Of a stretch of 64,000 nucleotides of DNA, positions 1-9,384 are shown one piece after another. The position numbers and the translations under genes were made by a program. The first letter of the stretch is position 1; every line of letters starts with the position of its first letter. The stretch lies in NCBI RefSeq assembly GCF_001718315.1, contig NZ_CP013363.1, positions 1,860,001-1,924,000 on the forward strand, written 5' to 3'. Origin of the DNA: Burkholderia diffusa. GTDB taxonomy: Bacteria > Pseudomonadota > Gammaproteobacteria > Burkholderiales > Burkholderiaceae. The notes under the pieces were generated by a model, which saw only the letters and a list, made by a program, of their open reading frames with translations, was not told where the DNA came from and searched no databases.

Positions 1-9
1 CCGGGTGCG

Positions 10-1299
10 TCAGACGGTATCGCGCAAACGGTACCAGGCCTTGCCGATCGCTTCCAGCGGCGCGGCCAGGCGGCCGCCGCCGGGGAAGCGCGGGTTGCGG
101 ATGCGCTGGTACTGCGCAAGCAGGCGATCGTCGCCGAGCACGGCATCGGCGACCGCGCGCGCGCCGGCGAGCGTCGGCAGCACGCCGTGTCCCGAGAAGC
201 CCTGCAGCCAGAAACGCTGGCCGCGACGGCCGATGTCCGGCGTGCGTCGCATGCTGATGTCGATGTGACCGCCCCACGCGTAGTCGAGCGGCACGCCGGC
301 CAGTTGCGGGAACACGCGCTCGAGGTGCGGGCGCGTCGCGGCCGCGATGTCGGCCGGAATCCCGCCGAGATACGTGCAGCCGCCGCCGAACAGCAGGCGG
401 TTGTCGGGGCTCAGGCGGAAGTAGTCGGGCACGAACTGGTTGTCGATCACGCAACTGTTGCGCGGCAGCAGCGAGCGGGCGACCTCCAGCGCGAGCGGCA
501 CGGTCGCGACCTGGTACGTGCCGACCGGCAGCAACCGGCGCGACAGTTCGGAATCGAGCCGGTCGACATATGCGTTGCATGCGAGCACCAGCACGTCCGC
601 GCGCACTTCGCCGTGCGCGGTGCGGGCGACGTGGCCGCCGGCCGTCTCGCGACAGTCGAGCACGCGGCTTTGCTCGAAGATGCGGCCGCCCGCCCGTTCG
701 ATCGTCCGCGCCAGACCGAGCGCGAGCTTCAGCGGATTCAGATGGCCGGCCTCGGGATCATGGAGCGCGGCCAGATAGCGCGCGCTGCCGATCCACTCGG
801 GCATCTCGTCCTGCCCGATCACGCGCAGGCGGTCGTAGCCCCAGCGCTGCGCCGCCTCGTCGCGCGCCTGCGCGAGCATCGCGACGCGACGCGGCCGCAC
901 CGCGGCCCACAGGCTGCCGGGCCGGTAGTCTATGTCGAAGCCGTGCCGCGCGGGCAGCTCGCGCACTTCGGCCGCGGCCCAGCGCATGCTGTCCCACAGC
1001 ACGCGCGCGCCGTCGCGGCCGAGCGATTCCTCGAGCGGCTGCATGTCGCACGACCAGCCGAGCAGCGCCTGCCCGCCGTTGCGGCCCGATGCGGCCCACG
1101 CGACGCGGCTCGCCTCGAGCACGACCACGCGCTTGCCCGCGAGCGCGAGGCGCAATGCCGTATGCAGCCCGCTGAAGCCCGCGCCGACGACCAGCACGTC
1201 TGCGTCGATGCGTTCGTCCAGTTCGGGCCGCTGCGGAATCGGCGCCGGGTAGGTGCCGGCGTAGTAGCTTGCGACGTGACGGTCGGACTGCACAAACAT
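10..1299 (-). CDS. FAD-dependent amine oxidoreductase (PuuB/OrdL-like)
   Basis: This 429-residue protein belongs to the DAO family of FAD enzymes, closest in layout to gamma-glutamylputrescine oxidase. The dinucleotide-binding motif GAGFSG lies at residues 39-44, followed by a beta strand ending in an acidic residue (VVVLEA). A conserved C-terminal FAD-contact region (GGHIDISMRRTPDIG, then GFSGHGV) follows. The ATG at 1299 has GGGAG about 6 bases upstream; an in-frame ATG at 1335 has no such site. No other puu genes are next to it, so the substrate (gamma-glutamylputrescine, another amine or an amino acid) cannot be fixed. It is transcribed away from the DUF2945 gene at 1530. Confidence 0.85.
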   Translation of the reverse strand: MFVQSDRHVASYYAGTYPAPIPQRPELDERIDADVLVVGAGFSGLHTALRLALAGKRVVVLEASRVAWAASGRNGGQALLGWSCDMQPLEESLGRDGARVLWDSMRWAAAEVRELPARHGFDIDYRPGSLWAAVRPRRVAMLAQARDEAAQRWGYDRLRVIGQDEMPEWIGSARYLAALHDPEAGHLNPLKLALGLARTIERAGGRIFEQSRVLDCRETAGGHVARTAHGEVRADVLVLACNAYVDRLDSELSRRLLPVGTYQVATVPLALEVARSLLPRNSCVIDNQFVPDYFRLSPDNRLLFGGGCTYLGGIPADIAAATRPHLERVFPQLAGVPLDYAWGGHIDISMRRTPDIGRRGQRFWLQGFSGHGVLPTLAGARAVADAVLGDDRLLAQYQRIRNPRFPGGGRLAAPLEAIGKAWYRLRDTV

Positions 1300-1529
1300 G
1301 CGGACTCCCGTGAAATTCTCGCCGGATAATTTCATGAAAAATTAGCATGGCAATTTCACGGAGGCAAGCGGGAGATTGAGGGCGCGCATCGTTGGATAAA
1401 TGAAAGCCTTGCCGAGTGCCGGCATGACGATTGCGCCGGTCATCGGTATCTTTCCCCATGCGCGGCCGGAGCCGACAATGCATACGGCGACGACCGACGA
1501 CACCGCACCGATGCAAGGAGGCACCCCGC

Positions 1530-1757
1530 ATGACGACACCGTTCAAACCGGGCGATCACGTCCGCTGGAATTCCGAAGCCGGTTACGTGAACGGCACGAT
1601 CATCGCGATCCACACGCAGGATTTCGACTACAAGGGCCATCGCCACCGTGCGTCGCCCGACGATCCGCAGTACGAGATCAAGAGCGACCGCACCGACCAC
1701 ATCGCCGCGCATCGCGGCCGCGTACTCGAACGCATTGCCGACAAGGATGACGCGTGA
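1530..1757 (+). CDS. DUF2945 / Tudor-like small protein
   Basis: A 75-residue protein starting MTTPFKPGDHVRWNSEAG matches the DUF2945 family, annotated in fungi as hypervirulence-associated with a Tudor-like beta barrel. The GDxVxWNSEAG start and the later YEIKSDRT segment are the family landmarks. AAGGAG at 1515-1520 is a good ribosome-binding site. Its TGA stop overlaps the ATG of the next gene by one base, so the two are translationally coupled. The bacterial function is unknown. Confidence 0.85.
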   Translation: MTTPFKPGDHVRWNSEAGYVNGTIIAIHTQDFDYKGHRHRASPDDPQYEIKSDRTDHIAAHRGRVLERIADKDDA

Positions 1758-2305
1758 TGCTCCCGTTCTACACGATCGGCCATTCGAACCGCACGCTCGA
1801 CGCGTTCGTCGGGATGCTCGGCGCGGCCGATATCACGCTGCTCGTCGATATCCGGAAAATGACGCGCTCTCGCACCAATCCGCAGTTCAACGAAGCGACG
1901 CTTCCCGCCGCGCTGGCCGCGGTCGACATTGCGTACGAGCACATCGCGGCGCTCGGCGGCCTGCGCGGCCAGTCGCGCGGCGTGCCCGACGAGATCAACG
2001 GCTTCTGGACGAACCGCAGCTTCCATCGCTACGCCGACTACGCGCTGTCGCCCGAGTTTCGAACGGGCCTCGACCGGCTGATTGCACAAGGGCGCCGGCA
2101 GCGCAGCGCGATCATGTGTTCGGAAGCCGTGTGGTGGCGCTGTCATCGGCGCATCGTTTCCGACTATCTGATCGCGCGCGGCGAAACGGTGCTGCACATC
2201 ATGGGCCCGAATCGGCTGGAGCCCGCGCATCTCACGGCCGGCGCGGTGATCCAGGACGACGGGACGATCGTCTATCCAGACGTCGATGGCGATGCGCCAG
2301 CATAA
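1757..2305 (+). CDS. DUF488 family protein
   Basis: This 182-residue protein has the DUF488 signature: an N-terminal TIGHSNR motif, a strand with LVDIRKMTRSRTNPQFN, and a late CSEAVWWRCHRRIVSDYL segment. These carry conserved Cys, Arg and His residues. The family is widespread and its biochemical role is unsettled. The ATG at 1757 shares its A with the stop codon of the DUF2945 gene. A GTG three bases earlier is also in frame but less likely. The pair probably forms a two-gene operon. Confidence 0.85.
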   Translation: MLPFYTIGHSNRTLDAFVGMLGAADITLLVDIRKMTRSRTNPQFNEATLPAALAAVDIAYEHIAALGGLRGQSRGVPDEINGFWTNRSFHRYADYALSPEFRTGLDRLIAQGRRQRSAIMCSEAVWWRCHRRIVSDYLIARGETVLHIMGPNRLEPAHLTAGAVIQDDGTIVYPDVDGDAPA

Positions 2306-2542
2306 GAAGCCGGCGTGCGGCCCGGCGCGTGACGCGACATCGATCGTGCGCGCGATGCTGTCACGGCATGAACGCGCGAAGGCGCGTCATGCCCGATGCA
2401 ATGTCGACGTCGAGCGGCCGCGCCCGCTGCGCACCCGAGACGCGGCACGCGCGCCCCGCTTTGCGTCGTCGCGATCCTGCATTACCATCGAGCGTCCACC
2501 GCGCGTACTCGCGCGCCCCGCCACTTCCGCACGCCCGCATCG

Positions 2543-3280
2543 ATGCTCGCCCTCATCATCATCGCCGGCCTGTGGGCCGGCCTGCAGAACGCCCTCGCAG
2601 GCGGCGGCTCGTTCGTCACGCTGCCCGCACTGATCGTGTCGGGGATGTCGCCGCTCGCGGCGAACATCACATCGACGGTCGCGCTGTTTCCCGGCCAGGT
2701 CACGACGGGCTGGGCGAGCCGGAACATGGTGCGCGGCGCGGGCAAGCTGTCGTTCCGCGCGCTGTTCGCGATCAGCGTGGTCGGCGGCGCGCTCGGCGGC
2801 CTGCTGCTGCTGAAAACCCCATCGTCGATCTTCTCGCACCTCGTCCCGTGGCTCGTGCTGTTCGCGACGGTCGTGTTCGCATGGGGCAGTTTCTTCCGCA
2901 AGGCCGGCGCCGGCACGCAACATATCGGCCCCGTCACCGCCGCGATCTCGCAATTCCTGATCGCGATCTACGGCGGCTACTTCGGCGGCGGCATCGGGTT
3001 CCTGATGATGGCTGCGCTGACGATGGCCGGCCTGGCGCCGCGTCACGCGATGTCGACGAAGAATGCGCTCGCGGGCGTGATGAACGCGTCGGCGGTCGTG
3101 CTGTTCCTGACCTCGCCGCACCTGCACTGGCGCGAAGCCATCGCGCTCGGCGGCGGCGCGATCGTCGGCGGTCTGCTCGGCGCGTGGGCGCTGCACCGCG
3201 TGAACGAGCGCGTGCTGCGGATCGCGATCGTCTGCATCGGCGCCGCGCTGACCGTCGGGCTGTTCGTCAAGCCGATCTGA
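2543..3280 (+). CDS. TSUP (TauE/SafE) family membrane permease
   Basis: A 245-residue, strongly hydrophobic protein with about eight predicted membrane segments. It shows the TauE/SafE layout, including the early AGLQNALAGGGSFVTLPAL loop (family form: N/G-A-GGG-GS---P-L) and its second-half counterpart IYGGYFGGGIGFLMM. The family exports or imports sulfur compounds and small organic acids such as sulfite, sulfoacetate or taurine products. The substrate cannot be read here because no sulfur gene is adjacent. The ATG at 2543 begins directly at the first membrane helix. Confidence 0.85.
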   Translation: MLALIIIAGLWAGLQNALAGGGSFVTLPALIVSGMSPLAANITSTVALFPGQVTTGWASRNMVRGAGKLSFRALFAISVVGGALGGLLLLKTPSSIFSHLVPWLVLFATVVFAWGSFFRKAGAGTQHIGPVTAAISQFLIAIYGGYFGGGIGFLMMAALTMAGLAPRHAMSTKNALAGVMNASAVVLFLTSPHLHWREAIALGGGAIVGGLLGAWALHRVNERVLRIAIVCIGAALTVGLFVKPI

Positions 3281-3428
3281 CGCACACGCACGGTCGGCCC
3301 GTCGAATTCGCAATGGATGGACAAGCGTGCGCGCGCTGCGCGATGGCGGCGTCACGGCCCGCCTCGATGTCGCGCGCACCTGCGGCGGCTTGCGCGCCCC
3401 GCGCTTCAATGCCTGCAGGCGCGAACGT

Positions 3429-4007
3429 TCAGCCGAACGGCCGCACGCCGATCAGCGGGCCATGCAGGAACAGCGCGAAGACGGCCCATACGACGAGCCC
3501 GGCGACGATCGTCACGACATCGCCCGACAGCCTGCCGGCCGGATAGCGGACGCCGTTGCGGCGATCGCGAGCGCGCCACACGACGAAATCGACCAGCGAC
3601 CATACGAAGAATGCACCGAACAGCACGACCGCGTGCAGCGTGCCGTTCGCGAGCAGGTGCGCGACCGCCCACACCATCACGCCCGCCACCATCGGATGGC
3701 CGACGAGCATCTTGATGCGGTTGCGCGGCACGTAGGACGCGGCGATCAGCACGAATGCGATCGCGGTCAGCATCCCGGTGAGATGGCGAACGCCGACAGG
3801 CGACACCCACAGCAGCGTTCCGCCCTGGCGTGCGATCCCGTAACCCCAGATGATCAGCACGAAGCCGACGATCGACAGGAGCGCATAGGGGCCCTTCCAG
3901 CGTTTCTCGCCGATCTGCTCGATGGTCGCGGATCGCCAGCCGTCCGCGACGATCCGAATCGAATGCACACCGAGGAAGATCGCTAAACCGAGAATCAGGA
4001 CGAGCAT
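3429..4007 (-). CDS. NnrU family membrane protein
   Basis: A 192-residue integral membrane protein with about five hydrophobic segments, starting MLVLILGLAIFLGVHSIRI. The HSIRI start, an internal RHLTGMLTAIAFVLIAA segment and the HPMVAGVMVWAVAHLLANG motif are characteristic of NnrU proteins. NnrU was first noted beside nitric-oxide-respiration genes. No denitrification genes are close here, so the role is open; the fold is related to isoprenylcysteine methyltransferase-like membrane proteins. It converges on the permease gene upstream. Confidence 0.85.
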   Translation of the reverse strand: MLVLILGLAIFLGVHSIRIVADGWRSATIEQIGEKRWKGPYALLSIVGFVLIIWGYGIARQGGTLLWVSPVGVRHLTGMLTAIAFVLIAASYVPRNRIKMLVGHPMVAGVMVWAVAHLLANGTLHAVVLFGAFFVWSLVDFVVWRARDRRNGVRYPAGRLSGDVVTIVAGLVVWAVFALFLHGPLIGVRPFG

Positions 4008-4250
4008 CGGCTATCTCCGTCTGGAACGATGAGTGGGGAATCATTCGCGCGGCTTTCGATGCGCCGTTCGCGAGGCTGGTAGCGAGACCGGCTCGGGTTG
4101 CGCCGGGCACGGACGCAATCGCGCCGATCATAAACGCCGGGGCTGCCGTTGTGAAGCAGGCGGAACATGCGGTGCGTCAACCCCGGCGCTTGCGCGCACC
4201 TCATGTGGATCGAAGGAAAGGAAAGAAAATATGCCGTCGTATGCCTGGCG

Positions 4251-4658
4251 CTACGTGCGCTTGCGCGTGGTTTCCGGTTTCGGTGCCGGCTTCGACTTCG
4301 GTCGCGCCTTGCGCTTCGGCGCACCGGCGAGCAGCGCGGCACGATACGCACCGCGACACCAGTCGAACAGCGCACCCGCGTCCTCGAGCACGTCGGCCGG
4401 CGTTTCGTAATAGCCCTCGAGTGCAACGGTGCGCGTGGGACGCTCATACGAGAACGGCCCCATCCCCGCCGCGACGAACGCGGGACGGTTCACGTCGTCG
4501 ACACGCAGGAACAGCGACCCGCGCGACATGAAACCGAACATCACGCCGTCGAGCCGCATCGCGGCGCCGCTGAAGAACCGCACGACCTGCACGTTGCCAA
4601 GCGGCGCGAGCCGATACGCGATCTCCTCGCCGTGCACCTTTTCCGATTGCCAGCTCAC
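4251..4658 (-). CDS. TfoX N-terminal domain protein
   Basis: About 135 residues with a TfoX-N core: a short alpha/beta domain with FFSGAAMRLDGVMFGFMSRGSLFLRVDD, then PFSYER and GYYETPADVLED. A basic proline/lysine tail ends the protein. The proposed start is a GTG at 4658, which overlaps the stop of the upstream dehydrogenase gene (4655-4657); a longer open frame upstream lies inside that gene in another frame. TfoX/Sxy proteins control competence genes in some gamma-proteobacteria. Single-domain versions like this have no assigned role. Confidence 0.8.
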   Translation of the reverse strand: MSWQSEKVHGEEIAYRLAPLGNVQVVRFFSGAAMRLDGVMFGFMSRGSLFLRVDDVNRPAFVAAGMGPFSYERPTRTVALEGYYETPADVLEDAGALFDWCRGAYRAALLAGAPKRKARPKSKPAPKPETTRKRT

Positions 4659-5764
4659 GCGGCCTCCGTGCAGCGCTGCGTCCACGCGTCGAGCTCCGCG
4701 TCGTCGAAGCCGACGGCCGCCGCGCTCTCGCCGATCTGCCGCCACGTCGCACGATCGACCGGAATGCCGTCCGCGCCGCGCGCGGCACGGCTCGCCTCCT
4801 CCGGCTCGCCGGGCATCCGCACCGGCGCATCGCCTGCCTGCGGAGACCCCTTCGCCCATTCGACGAACGCATCGGCTTCACGCTTCGCATCGGCGGCGTC
4901 GAATGCATTCGGATCGATCAGCACCGACAGCATCCCGTTGACGATCGCGCTCGTCTTCTGCAGCGTGTCGCCGTAGGTCGTGTGCCCGCCGACCAGTGCG
5001 CCGCCGAAGATCTCGCACATTGTCGCCAGCGCATAACCCTTGTGCAGTCCGAACGGCAGCAGCGAACCGAACGGCTGCTCGTGCATGACGGCCGGATCGT
5101 CGGTCGGCTGGCCGCGATGATCGATCAGCGACCCGGCCGGCACGCGCTTGCCCTGGTTGTACGCCACTCGCGTCTTGCCGTACGCGATCGCGCTCGTCGC
5201 GAAATCGAGCAGCAGCGGCGGCCGGCCCACGCGCGGATACGCGGCGCAGAACGGATTCGTGCCGAAACGCGGATCAGTGCCGTGCAGCGGCGCGACGAGC
5301 AGGTCGCCCGGCACGTTGACGAAATGGAACGACGCAAGCCCGGAGCGCGCGCACTGTTCGGCCCAGTGCCCGATGCGGCCCAGGTGATGGACGTCGCGCA
5401 ACCCGATCGCGCAGATGCCCATGCGCCGCGCGCGCTCGATCCCTTCGACCATCGCCTCGAACGCGATCACCTGGCCGAAGCCGCGCCCGCCATCGATCGT
5501 CAGCACCGCGCCGCCGTCGCGGACGATCGACGCGTGCCCGTTCAATTGCAGCTGCCCCTCCCGCCACGACGCGACGTAGTTCGGGATCATCCCGATCCCG
5601 TGCGAATCGTGACCCGCCAGATTCGCGCCGACCAGGTGATCGGCAACGAGCCGTGCCTCGCGCGCACTGCTGCCGGCCCGCTCCCAGAGTGCCGCGACGA
5701 ATGCATGCAGCGGTTCGGCGCGCATGCGCAGCGGATCGGTATCGGAGATCGGCAGTGCGGTCAT
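4655..5764 (-). CDS. Malate/L-lactate dehydrogenase family (Ldh2) oxidoreductase
   Basis: This 369-residue protein is a member of the NAD(P)-dependent Ldh2/malate-dehydrogenase-2 family, with its unusual fold and usual length of about 350 residues. Landmarks are NLAGHDSHGIGMIPNYV near the N-terminus (catalytic His region), HHLGRIGHWAEQ, DPRFGTNPFCAAYP, and the nucleotide-binding region with LLDFATSAIAYGK. The likely substrate is a 2-hydroxy acid (lactate, malate, ureidoglycolate or a sugar-derived acid). The stop overlaps the next gene start by four bases. It lies 65 bases downstream of the M20 peptidase stop and may be cotranscribed with it. Confidence 0.85.
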   Translation of the reverse strand: MTALPISDTDPLRMRAEPLHAFVAALWERAGSSAREARLVADHLVGANLAGHDSHGIGMIPNYVASWREGQLQLNGHASIVRDGGAVLTIDGGRGFGQVIAFEAMVEGIERARRMGICAIGLRDVHHLGRIGHWAEQCARSGLASFHFVNVPGDLLVAPLHGTDPRFGTNPFCAAYPRVGRPPLLLDFATSAIAYGKTRVAYNQGKRVPAGSLIDHRGQPTDDPAVMHEQPFGSLLPFGLHKGYALATMCEIFGGALVGGHTTYGDTLQKTSAIVNGMLSVLIDPNAFDAADAKREADAFVEWAKGSPQAGDAPVRMPGEPEEASRAARGADGIPVDRATWRQIGESAAAVGFDDAELDAWTQRCTEAA

Positions 5765-5829
5765 CGGCAAGGCTCCGTGAGGTCGGGGGGAATCCGGTTG
5801 AATCCGTTCGGGGCGGCCAGCGCGAACGC

Positions 5830-7284
5830 TCAGCGCGCGGACGCGATCACGTCCGCCACCGCGGCGGTCAGCTTCTTCGCGTACGGCACGTGCAGGAACT
5901 CGTTCGGGCCGTGCGCATTCGACTTCGGCCCGAGCACGCCGCACACCATGAACTGCGCGGACGGGAAACCGGCCTGCAGCACATTCATCAGCGGGATCGT
6001 GCCGCCGAGGCCCATGTACGCGCAGTCGGCGCCGAAGTGGCGGCGCGACGCGGCGTCGAGCGACGACGCGAGCCACGGCGCGAGGTCCGGCGCGCTCCAG
6101 CCGGTCGCGGCGCCCGCGTCCGGCTTGAACGTGACCTTCGCGTTGTACGGCGGATCGAGTTCGAGCAATTCCTTCAGCTGCTGCACGGCCTGCGCGGCGT
6201 CGACCAGCGGCGGCAGGCGCAGCGACAGCTTGAACGCGGTGCGCGGACGCAGCACGTTGCCCGCGTCGGCGAGCGCCGGCAGGCCGGCCGCGCCCGTTAC
6301 GGACAGCGACGGACGCCACGTCGAATTCAGCAGCGCCTCGCGCGGATCGGTCGTGGTCGGCAGCACCGGCTTGCCGTCCGCGCCGCATGCCCACGGCAAC
6401 CCCTTCCACACGGCGTCGCCGAGGATCGCGGCGGCCGCGTCGGCTTCGCGCACGCGGCTGTCGGGAATCTCGCAATGGAACACGCCCGGCAGCAAGTTGC
6501 CGTTCTTCGCATCTTCGAGACGTTCGAACAGCTGGCGCATCACACGGAAGCTCGACGGCGCGATGCCCCCGAAGACGCCGGAGTGAACGCCTTCCTCGAG
6601 CACCTCGACCTGCAAGTCGCCGGACACGAGCCCGCGCAGCGACGTCGTGAGCCACATCTGGTCGTAGTTGCCCGCACCCGAATCGAGGCACACGACGAGC
6701 GACACCTGGCCGAGCCGGTCGCGAAGCGCGTCGACGTACGGCAGCAGGTCGTAGCTGCCCGACTCCTCGCAGGTCTCGATCAGGCCGACGCAGCGCGGCC
6801 GTTCGACGCCCTGCTCGTCGAGCGCGCCGAGCGCCGCGAGGCTTGCGTAGATCGCATAGCCGTCGTCCGCGCCACCGCGGCCGTACAGCTTGCCGTTCTC
6901 GAATTTCGGCGTCCACGGGCCGAGATCCGCGCGCCAGCCGTCGAATTCGGGCTGCTTGTCGAGGTGGCCGTACAGCAGGATCGTGTCGGTGCTGCCCGAA
7001 CGCGTCGCGGGCGTTTCGAAGAAGATCACCGGCGTGCGGCCGGGCAAGCGCACGATCTCGAGCTTCAAGCCCTTCACCGGCTGGCGTTCGGCCCACTGCG
7101 CGGCATCGGTGACGACGCGCTCGAGATACCCGCGCTTCGCCCAGTCGGGGTCGAATGCGGGACTCTTCGCGGGGATCGCGATGTAGTCGGTCAGTGCGTG
7201 GAGAATTTCATCGTTCCACTTGCGCTCGACGAAGGTAACGAGCTTGTCATGGTCGAGGACGGGGGTAGTGTCGACGGAGGTCAT
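5830..7284 (-). CDS. M20 family metallopeptidase (dipeptidase-like)
   Basis: A 484-residue zinc peptidase of the M20 family with both conserved metal-site regions: LLYGHLDKQP (His/Asp) followed by GRGGADDGYA, then IETCEESGS with the catalytic Glu-Glu pair. A dimerisation domain sits in the middle (LEEGVHSGVFGG), and a terminal His motif is in NAHGPNEFLHVPYA. The length and order match carboxypeptidase/dipeptidase-type members such as CPG2-like and carnosinase-like enzymes. The ATG at 7284 is preceded by a GA-rich tract. It is divergent from the adiC operon across a 570-bp gap. Confidence 0.88.
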   Translation of the reverse strand: MTSVDTTPVLDHDKLVTFVERKWNDEILHALTDYIAIPAKSPAFDPDWAKRGYLERVVTDAAQWAERQPVKGLKLEIVRLPGRTPVIFFETPATRSGSTDTILLYGHLDKQPEFDGWRADLGPWTPKFENGKLYGRGGADDGYAIYASLAALGALDEQGVERPRCVGLIETCEESGSYDLLPYVDALRDRLGQVSLVVCLDSGAGNYDQMWLTTSLRGLVSGDLQVEVLEEGVHSGVFGGIAPSSFRVMRQLFERLEDAKNGNLLPGVFHCEIPDSRVREADAAAAILGDAVWKGLPWACGADGKPVLPTTTDPREALLNSTWRPSLSVTGAAGLPALADAGNVLRPRTAFKLSLRLPPLVDAAQAVQQLKELLELDPPYNAKVTFKPDAGAATGWSAPDLAPWLASSLDAASRRHFGADCAYMGLGGTIPLMNVLQAGFPSAQFMVCGVLGPKSNAHGPNEFLHVPYAKKLTAAVADVIASAR

Positions 7285-7854
7285 GGTGGGGTGCCTGGAT
7301 AGGGCTGACGAAAAACCGGATGATACGCCGATGGTTCGCGCCCGTGGCCCTTTCGCCGGCCGTTTCCGGGCCATTCCGGGGCGCGTTCCGCCACCCTGCC
7401 CGAACGTGCCGCGCAACCCGCCCATCCCCTTCCCGCGCAAGATCCGATCGAGGATTCGCCGACAGCACGCATTTAACGCACTCGATAATCACCGACAAAT
7501 TCGATCATGAACGAGCGCATTATTTACATCACACCATGATTTAACCGGTCGGTAAAAAAATCGATTATCCGCCACAAGCCGATTCGACCATTTTCTCGAT
7601 TTTCCAGAACCCCGCCACACCCCCGCCAGCCTTGATGCTGCCTGGAATCGATCCCATACCGCCGCCTCGAGCTCCGGATTTCAATGACATCCATCAAAAT
7701 TTAACTCATTAAATTTCAACGTTTACCATTACCTGAAATCATTAACGAGATAACATGGCGTCGTTCAATAAAACGGCGATCCATTCCGGAAAACGTCGAA
7801 CCGGCGCCGGGCCGCGCCACCTCAACCGCATCACGTCCATTCAAGGAGCCTCGC
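7285..7854. other. 570-bp intergenic region before adiC
   Basis: This gap separates the divergent M20 peptidase and adiC-adiA operon and holds no convincing gene. Its right half, roughly 7480-7760, is clearly richer in A/T than the flanks, with runs such as taaaaaaatcgattatc near 7553 and aaatttaactcattaaattt near 7695. It probably contains the adi promoter and regulator sites. No operator could be assigned by eye. A GGAG-type ribosome-binding site (aaggagcc) lies just before adiC. Confidence 0.5.
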
Positions 7855-9381
7855 ATGTCCGATGCCAGCTCGTCCTCGTCCCGCTCCACCGCCGCGCCAG
7901 CCGCGACCGCCGCGCCGAAAATCGGCGTCATCCCCGCCACGCTGATGGTCGCGGGCAACATGATGGGCTCCGGCGTCTTCATGCTGCCCGCGAACCTCGC
8001 CGCCACCGGCGGCATCGCGATCTTCGGCTGGCTGATCACCGTCGTCGGCGCCGTGTCGCTCGCGTTGGTGTTCGCGAAGCTCGCGGCGATCGACCCGGCC
8101 GCCGGCGGCCCATACGCGTATGCGCGCAAGTCGTTCGGCCCGTATATCGGCTACCAGACCAACCTGATCTACTGGCTCGCGAACGTGCTCGGCAACGTCG
8201 GCCTCGCCGTCGCCGGCCTCGGCTATCTCACGCACTTCTTCCCGATGCTGCGCGACCCGCTGGTATTCGCGCTCGCGCAGATCTTCGTGATCTGGCTGTT
8301 CACCTACGCGAACATCCTCGGGCCGAACGTGGTCGGCCGTGTGCAGTCGGTCACGACGATCTTCGCGCTCGTGCCGATCCTCGGCATGGCCGTGTTCGGC
8401 TGGTTCTGGTTCAGCAAGGACGTGTACTTCGCCGGCTGGAACGTATCGGGCGCGAGCAGCTTCGGCGCGATCGGCGCGACGCTGAACTTCACGCTGTGGG
8501 CGTTCATCGGCGTCGAGAGCGCATCGGTGTCGGCCGGCGTGGTCGAGAACCCGTCGCGCAACGTGCCGATCGCGACCGTCGGCGGCGTCGTGCTCGCGGC
8601 CGTCTGCTACGTGCTCAGCTCGACCGTCATCATGGGAATGATTCCGAACAAGGCGCTGCTCGCGTCGAGCGCGCCGTTCGCGGATGCCGCGCGCCTCGCG
8701 CTCGGCGACACCGCCGCGAACGCAGTCGCGATCTGCGCGGCGCTCGGCTGCCTCGGCTCGCTCGCCGGCTGGACGCTGCTGGTCGGCCAGACCGCGAAGG
8801 CGGCGGCCGACGACGGCCTGTTCGCCGGCGTGTTCGCCCGCGTCAATTCGAAGAACGTGCCGTCGGCCGGCCTCGCGATCGTCGCGATCATCATGTCGGT
8901 GCAGGTGCTCGCGACGATGTCGCCGAGCGCGAGCGAGCAGTTCGGCAAGATCGCATCGATCGCCGTGATCATGACACTGCTGCCGTACATCTACTCGTGC
9001 ATCGCGATCAAGGTGCTCGGCTACGGCAAGATGCCGTCGCACCAGTTCACCTTCTATACGATCGTCGGCCTGATCGGCGCCGTCTACGCGCTGTGGGCGA
9101 TGGTCGGATCCGACGGCCAGCAGACGCGCTGGTCGCTGATCTTCGTGATCGCGACGATCGTGTTCTACGAGCTGTCAATCAACCGCCAGCGCGAAATCGA
9201 GGAAACCCATGTCCATCCGGGCGGCCGCTCGCCGCGCTGGGTGCGCTACCTCGCGCTCGGCGTCACCATCGTCGCGCTCGTCGCGACCTTCTGGATCTCC
9301 GTGGGCCGACACGAGGCCGACATCCTTCACGCACGCTCGCCGGCCGCGGGCGTCCAGGCAACCCAGCAAACGGGGGAATAA
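7855..9381 (+). CDS. adiC: Arginine/agmatine antiporter
   Basis: This 508-residue APC-superfamily exchanger is very close to E. coli AdiC along its whole length. Visible landmarks are the unwound first helix GNMMGSG (residues 34-40), the YARKSFGPYIGYQTN stretch (about 89-103), the substrate-site tryptophan in FTLWAFIGVE (W215, equivalent to AdiC W202), and W306 in GSLAGWTLLVGQT (equivalent to W293). About 12 membrane helices are expected. It has a slightly longer Ser/Ala-rich N-terminus than the E. coli protein. With the decarboxylase 3 bases downstream it should swap external arginine for agmatine, removing protons from the cytoplasm in acid. Confidence 0.92.
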   Translation: MSDASSSSSRSTAAPAATAAPKIGVIPATLMVAGNMMGSGVFMLPANLAATGGIAIFGWLITVVGAVSLALVFAKLAAIDPAAGGPYAYARKSFGPYIGYQTNLIYWLANVLGNVGLAVAGLGYLTHFFPMLRDPLVFALAQIFVIWLFTYANILGPNVVGRVQSVTTIFALVPILGMAVFGWFWFSKDVYFAGWNVSGASSFGAIGATLNFTLWAFIGVESASVSAGVVENPSRNVPIATVGGVVLAAVCYVLSSTVIMGMIPNKALLASSAPFADAARLALGDTAANAVAICAALGCLGSLAGWTLLVGQTAKAAADDGLFAGVFARVNSKNVPSAGLAIVAIIMSVQVLATMSPSASEQFGKIASIAVIMTLLPYIYSCIAIKVLGYGKMPSHQFTFYTIVGLIGAVYALWAMVGSDGQQTRWSLIFVIATIVFYELSINRQREIEETHVHPGGRSPRWVRYLALGVTIVALVATFWISVGRHEADILHARSPAAGVQATQQTGE

Positions 9382-9384
9382 CTC